DNA of 64,000 nucleotides, taken from NCBI GenBank assembly GCA_050084985.1, contig JBITNC010000001.1, positions 182,962,001 through 183,026,000 on the forward strand, read 5' to 3'. Numbering within the stretch: position 1 is the first letter of the stretch; each line of letters opens with the position of its first letter. This DNA is from Nageia nagi. Taxonomy: Eukaryota > Pinophyta. Shown here in pieces: positions 58,758 through 64,000 of this stretch. A model generated the notes under the pieces. That model did not search any database. It saw only the letters and a list, made by a program, of their open reading frames with translations, and was not told the origin of the DNA. A program made the translations under genes and the position numbers.

Positions 58758-59486
58758 TGTAGACCTAAAAATATGTAATTAATGAATAAATACATAAATA
58801 AATAAATGGTATACTAATACAATATATATACTTAAATATCAGATTCACAACAAATATACATGAAACATATAAACCTAATACAAAGTGGGCCTATAGCCAA
58901 ATAGTGTACAATCCTCATAATGGAATAATAATGAGTCTCTAGAGGACTACAATCAAAATTCAAATGAGATAGCAATAGATGTTTGCTATAATAATCATAC
59001 AAGTCATTCCCTAAAATCTAGACCTCCCGATCTACACAGCGCATGCCATTAGCATCATAGGAGATGCACACCATTTCCTATGTGGAACCTAATATTTTGT
59101 ATAACATGAAAAAGAGAGATTACATAGCTTAGAGAGTATAACAAGTTCTCAAGATAGGTGGCATCAAGAGATATCATAAATTTGATGTTTAGGACAACCA
59201 TCTATTAGAGAGATCTAATAGGTATGTCAACCTTTACTTACTATATTTATAACCTACAAGAAAATAGAAAGTGGTGAAAGCTAAAACATAGCAATAACAA
59301 TGACATTTCTATATTTAAGATAACTTAAAGTATGAACCATGGTATATAATATTTCATTGGTCCTAGCACATGGTATCACAATATAATGGCAATTTATCTT
59401 GATTTATGTATTATTTTCATTTAATCATTTAATGAGTCTAAATCTGATTTATTAAATAAATAATAAATCATTTTTAGGCATCTACA
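58758..59486 (-). repeat. PMD-2 3' LTR, family A
   Basis: On the minus strand it starts TGTAGATGCCTAAAAATG and ends AGGTCTACA, 729 bp, matching the solo LTR at 8210-8954. The minus strand just inside (59487-59505) reads TATCCAAAGAGGGGCAAAA, a gypsy-type polypurine tract, so this is a 3' LTR with an interior to its right. Confidence 0.82.
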
Positions 59487-59505
59487 TTTTGCCCCTCTTT
59501 GGATA

Positions 59506-61290
59506 TGTAATGAAAATCATTGAAATTGCATAATCCAAAGAAGTCTAGAGAAGAGAAAAAGATTTTCAATACTAAAGTGGACTTCTTTGTTTTGATTAAT
59601 ATGTCAAGCATGGTATTTTTCTTGCTCCCATTTTGTTCTTGGTTTCCCCTAGCTCATGTTGTGTTGGGTAAGCAAACCAAAAATAGGAATCCCTCTATGA
59701 GGTGAATGGGTGATGCTAATCCTACTTATTTGAATAATTCCTATAGAAAAAAGAAACATATACCTACATAGATCACATCCATAAAATAATAAGCATTGTA
59801 AATAGCAAGGATGAAATAACTATAGTATGCAATATATCACTATGTCTGATGCAAATCATAATATTACAAACCATGATACATAAACTATTATGATAGACAA
59901 CCCATAGGTTTTGAAGAACAAGTACATGAGGTTATTTTTAATGCCCCAAGCTTGTAATATACATGATGTATAGACTACTGCAATGAACAACTCATAGTCT
60001 ATAAGTACCAAGGTGATGAGAAATTTTGATGACTCAAGCTTGGGATATTCTATAAAAATGGGAGATTTTCTCATAAAATGACCATGGCTTGTAAACAATT
60101 ATCAGTAGAATAATGAACAACAACATTCAATTTTTATCCAGATACTAGATATTCAATTATTCATTAGCCTTTCATTATAACATTTCAATTTACATGAATT
60201 TTCAAAGAAAATCCATGTAATTAGTAGTGAGGTATGCCTATATTTGCATGATTACATCTTCAAAAATTTTGATCCTTACCCATAAAACATTCCATATGCA
60301 TGAGGTAAATGCATAAAGATCTAATATTTAATATATTTTCAACATGCCCCAATTACAAATGAGTTATAGCAATTTCATGTCATTGGTGACATGGAAGTTT
60401 TTATTTCAAATACAGAAATTTGAAAGATATCCAATTTATGATCAGTTATATCAATTTGACTTACTTCATAACTTAAATAACATTGCTATTTACCATAAGA
60501 TTTTGAGGATAAAGCATGAACTAGCAATATTCAACCATTTTTTCAATTTGCCTATGCATTATGTATAAACTCAAAGAATTCATAATTTTGAGCTAGTAGT
60601 AACATGTAAGCATTGGATTTATTTTAAAGCACCCATAAGTGCATATTTTCTATTCCGCTAGAAGCATTGTAAAGTATGTTTTAATATTAAAGAAAAAGAG
60701 CACATCCAATTGATAACAAAATATGAAAGGTCAACTATACATCAATCATAAACCATAAATAATTTCAAAGATGAAAAATTGATGTACCACTTAACTTAAA
60801 TTTAACTTTAGCAATAAAATTCATTATTTGTAATAATCTAAAAAGCAAAATGACTACTCAATTAAATTTATGATAGTTAAAATTGAAATAGTGCTTTTGA
60901 AATTTTGTATAATTTGACTAATCCTACATTGCTAGCGATATAGTTTTTAACATTAATAAAATTAAATAATGTAAATGAATAATAAGTGATTAGATATGCA
61001 AGGATACATGTTAGAAGACACATGTTTACCATATATGATCAATGGATTCTAATTGGATTACCAATTCAAGGAAATGCATGCCACTAATGATGTGAAAGTA
61101 GTGAAATTATTTTTTGAAAAAGAAATTAGATCCATTTAACATAATTACAAGTACAATGGTCAACCAAAATAACCATTTTAGGAAGTGGAGGGTGAACAAG
61201 AGGGATACCTAGGGTTGTAATGTAAAAGGGGAAATATAAAATGATATTTTTAACTTTTTAGTTTCACTTTTACCTATTGCCCTATCATTG
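59506..61290. other. PMD-2 non-coding interior
   Basis: AT-rich sequence with no recognisable gene. Unlike the corresponding stretch of PMD-1 it shows no clear tandem arrays. Confidence 0.45.
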
Positions 61291-63969
61291 TCATTGCTCT
61301 AGCTCCTAGTTGAATTATGTACTAACCCCTATGACTTCATCCCTTAGTTTAATGATTTAACTAGCCCTAGCCTTATGAGGAGCATTGTGTATTATATGGA
61401 GCAATGTGACTTGTTTGATTGACCTCATTCTTCCTTGATCATGATACCATGGTAGATGTAGGCTAGATAAGAGTTGACTAGCCCATCACTAGTCATAGAG
61501 GACACATAGTAGAGTACATCCACTCTCTCCCATTTGACCATATAGTGAATGAAATTTAAACTTATGAATCTTGATTAATTCATACCTTAAATTTTCTAAT
61601 TTTTATTTTCAATTTTGCAATATGTATATTAACTTTAATATATGTTTATTTTCTTAGAAGAGCATAAAATGCTTATTAGGGATGGCCCAATGATTATGGC
61701 CACGTTAGAGAAGACTAGGAAGTGGCCTAGGATAAACCACATGGATGACATCATGATACAATGTGAGATAGTGGATCTAGCCATTGCTAGACACCAATAA
61801 GACATGCCTCTACTGATAGCATTAGTAGAATGCTAGGATCCTGATTGCAACACTTTCACCTATGTCCATATGAAATGATGGTGACCTTAGTTTATATGTA
61901 CTATATATGGGGGATTCCCATCATGGGAATCCTAGTACACTAGAGGGAGCTCTCATAAAATAATGTGTGAAAGTAGGAGGCATTATGGTTGACAAGTGAG
62001 GGAGACCATGATTGGGAGCATTGGGAAGCTAGATTGGCATAGGTGTGGTGGTTTATGCAACTAGGGAGACACCTATGATTATACATAGCAACTATTATCT
62101 CTATGTACTTGTGCCATGACAAGATCATATCCTCATTTCCACTTAGGTTTTATGGGTGGTCCAAGAGATATACAAGAGAGGCATGCAATTTGCATGGGTA
62201 TCCCTTATCTTGGCTTAATTGTATAGGGACCTATATAACTTTACTACCATCAATAAGTTCAACATGACTATTGCACATGCCAGTATTCTCTAGGCTTGGG
62301 TCTATGAGAAGATCATAATGATCAGGTTAGTTAGGTTACAAAGGGCTCAGGAAGACCCAAGAGATATTTTCCTAACATGTTGGGTGTCAATAGTTTGCAA
62401 ATATATATATTTGCACTCTATAGAGGCTAGTTAGAGGGAGATAAATAGGCTATAGGTGGAGGTCCTTATTTGGGTTTCATATATAGACTATGTGTGGGAG
62501 GTGGATTCCCACCAACTAGTATGGGTTGATAGGAGTGTTTCCTCTAGATTTAGAGGAAGGTGGTAGAGCTTTTCCACCCATAGAAAGTGTTGAGATAGTT
62601 TAGGATCTAAAAAGGGATCCCACTAGTTCCAGTATTCTATTCTTGCTACTTGGAAAAGAGGGATACACTAGTGAGAGTAGAGGTGATTCTGACATGGAAG
62701 CTTCTTGGGTGGAGCCCATAGTACATGATGTAGATGCCTAAAAGTGAGTTATTATTTATTATATAATTTATTTTAGAGCTTCAATTATGTATTATGTAAA
62801 AAGGGGTAAGAATACCCAAAGCTATGTAATTCATGTAATGGACCATTATATTATGACCTTGGGGTAAAATATTTAATAGAAGTGTTGATATATGAAGAAA
62901 TCAAAGGCAACACAATGAAAAGGGGGAGAGGATCATCTTTGGAGGAGGTTAGAGATGGAAAAATAGGAGAACAAAGAGGAGTATCAAAGGGAGACTCTAG
63001 AAAATATAATATAACTTTGTAATGTGCAAACATTATTTCTAAAATATATCTTATATGTATATATTTCATTTATTTGTATTCATATTATTTTGTTGCACTT
63101 GTAATTTTACTTCTTCCATGCTATTAGTGGTGTGCCTCATTTAGGCTTCCAATGACATGCAATTGTATGAATGCATATTTGTTTTTAATGTATGATGTCA
63201 TTAATTTACTGAACATGTAATCAAGATAAAATGAACATGTATGCCCTTTAATCATTATTGTCATATTTTGGATATATGTCAATAAAACTAAGTAGTCCCA
63301 ATAATACATTAGTTAACCCCCATTAATAATTACATGCATTATTTTGGGTCTACACATGATGAGGTAATAGATATATCCATGGTGCTTCGAGTGGCTAGTG
63401 GATACAATGCATGGTGGTTAGGATTCTATCCTACTACTCTAGGCATGGATGAGAATGAGGAGGAGGAATATAGTGAGGTATCCTCAAAGGATGATTCATA
63501 TTAGGTTAAAAACCCTATGTATAATGTGCCCATGCAATATGAGAGTGAGAGAGTGATAACAACATATTTAGTGGCACTAGCCAAGGCTATGTTGATCATG
63601 ACACTAGGTAAATAACTAATATTTTGTCAATTTTTTTTTTGTAATTTCAATATGAATAATATTTTATTAATATAGCTATTTTTTATAGGGGAGACTGAGA
63701 GGTGTATTATAGACCTTGAGCCTGAGAATGTGAGGAAATAATTTGAGGCCTAGGTCATAGAGTTATAGGTTACTCTTGTAGTCCAAGACACATAGATTGC
63801 GACCCTAGAGAAATATGTGAAGAAGTTATAGGAGAGGATGGTGATGCCTCCTCTAGACCAACAATGGGCTTTTATTCAAAGCCAAATGGACAAAATTGAG
63901 CAAAAGGAGAAGGAGACATCCATTCTTAGGGTGAAGTATGATAGGGAAAATGCCCTCCTACCAAGATAG
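61291..63969 (+). pseudogene. PMD-2 plant mobile domain gene, broken by a solo LTR
   Basis: A possible first exon lies near 61300-61550. The domain begins about 61680 (MATLEKTRKWPRINHMDDIM) and continues with DMPLLIALVEC, stop, DPDCNTF. After a shift it reads MMVTLVYMYYIWGIPIMGIL. Later, SLILA, stop, LYRDLYNFTTINKF and ASIL, stop, AWVYEKI align with LAQLYHDLHGF and MILQVWAYEHI of PMD-1. A solo LTR (62729-63354) interrupts the next part. Beyond it come an acidic piece (MDENEEEEYSEVSSKDDSY), a phase-1 intron (63608-63688) and a coiled-coil exon (DLEPENVRK, then VIEL, stop, VTLVVQDT, stop, IATLEKYVKKL, stop, ERM) ending at 63969. Many stops and at least two shifts: older than PMD-1. Confidence 0.7.
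62729..63354 (+). mobile_element. Solo LTR, family A, with target duplication CATGA
   Basis: Begins TGTAGATGCCTAAAAGTGAG and ends TTATTTTGGGTCTACA, 626 bp, flanked by CATGA at 62724-62728 and 63355-63359. It is inserted in the PMD-2 gene, between the domain and the acidic tail. No internal region is left. Confidence 0.9.
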
Positions 63970-64000
63970 GGGATCACAACTAATGGTATCTCAGGGGGAG

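Larger units (their letters stand above)
58758..64000 (-). mobile_element. PMD-2: second LTR element with antisense PMD gene (partial)
   Basis: The 3' LTR (58758-59486), the polypurine tract and the interior follow the same plan as PMD-1: about 2 kb of non-coding DNA and then a plus-strand PMD gene antisense to the element. The gag and 5' LTR would lie beyond the window. The outer flank CATAG (58753-58757) is the expected target duplication to look for on the far side. The LTR is of family A, unrelated by eye to the PMD-1 LTR. Confidence 0.65.

Noticed and set aside
58753-59491. Reading 58758-59486 as another solo LTR
   Set aside because: Flanks are CATAG and TTTTG, not a duplication, and a gypsy polypurine tract adjoins the right side, so it is an LTR joined to an interior.

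Overview
This window looks like repeat-rich nuclear DNA of a seed plant. It is strongly AT-rich. Every gene-like stretch I can recognise belongs to a plant transposable element: Ty1/copia and Ty3/gypsy polyproteins, a Mutator-like (MULE) transposase, a LINE ORF1 fragment, and plant mobile domain (PMD) genes. The amount of old, stop-riddled but still aligned element sequence would suit a large, slowly purged genome such as a gymnosperm, but the species cannot be fixed from sequence alone. I see no convincing host gene, tRNA, rRNA, CRISPR array or bacterial feature.

Layout. 1-8.2 kb holds a possible CACTA-type remnant, two arrays of about 200-bp repeats and an LTR of family B. 8.2-9.0 kb is a solo LTR of family A with a perfect target duplication. 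9.0-14.1 kb is a complete but decayed minus-strand copia element (Copia-1). 14.1-18.2 kb has a MULE transposase pseudogene and an unidentified repeat ORF. 19.2-30.9 kb is a copia remnant (Copia-2), split inside its reverse transcriptase by a complete 8.1-kb LTR element (20528-28616, here called PMD-1). 32.6-40.6 kb holds two minus-strand gypsy elements (D, then C) with a LINE fragment inserted in the leader of C. 41.9-43.5 kb is a plus-strand gypsy gag-protease fragment (E). 44.6-45.2 kb is another solo LTR. 45.3-58.8 kb is a minus-strand gypsy element with two RNase H domains, Tat-like (Gypsy-F), broken by a complete copia element, Copia-3 (51524-56638). From 58.8 kb to the window end is a second PMD-carrying LTR element (PMD-2), itself hit by a solo LTR.

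The most interesting part is the pair PMD-1 and PMD-2. Each has a minus-strand LTR framework with a polypurine tract, and on the opposite strand a spliced gene made of a plant mobile domain, an acidic tail, a short phase-1 intron and a coiled-coil exon. PMD-1 keeps its gag, primer site and polypurine tract but no pol, so it would depend on enzymes from a partner element. Gypsy-F has the same type of gag zinc knuckle and a related primer site, so it represents the kind of lineage that could have supplied them.

A second theme is mutation. In PMD-1 the gene and gag stay in frame and are broken only by TAG and TGA. Its two LTRs differ almost only by transitions, often with reciprocal decay of the same CAG, CTG or CG site. 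In PMD-2 the lost glutamine codons are nearly all TAG while CAA codons survive. Together this reads as loss of methylated cytosines in CHG and CG contexts. All alignments and counts here were made by eye.
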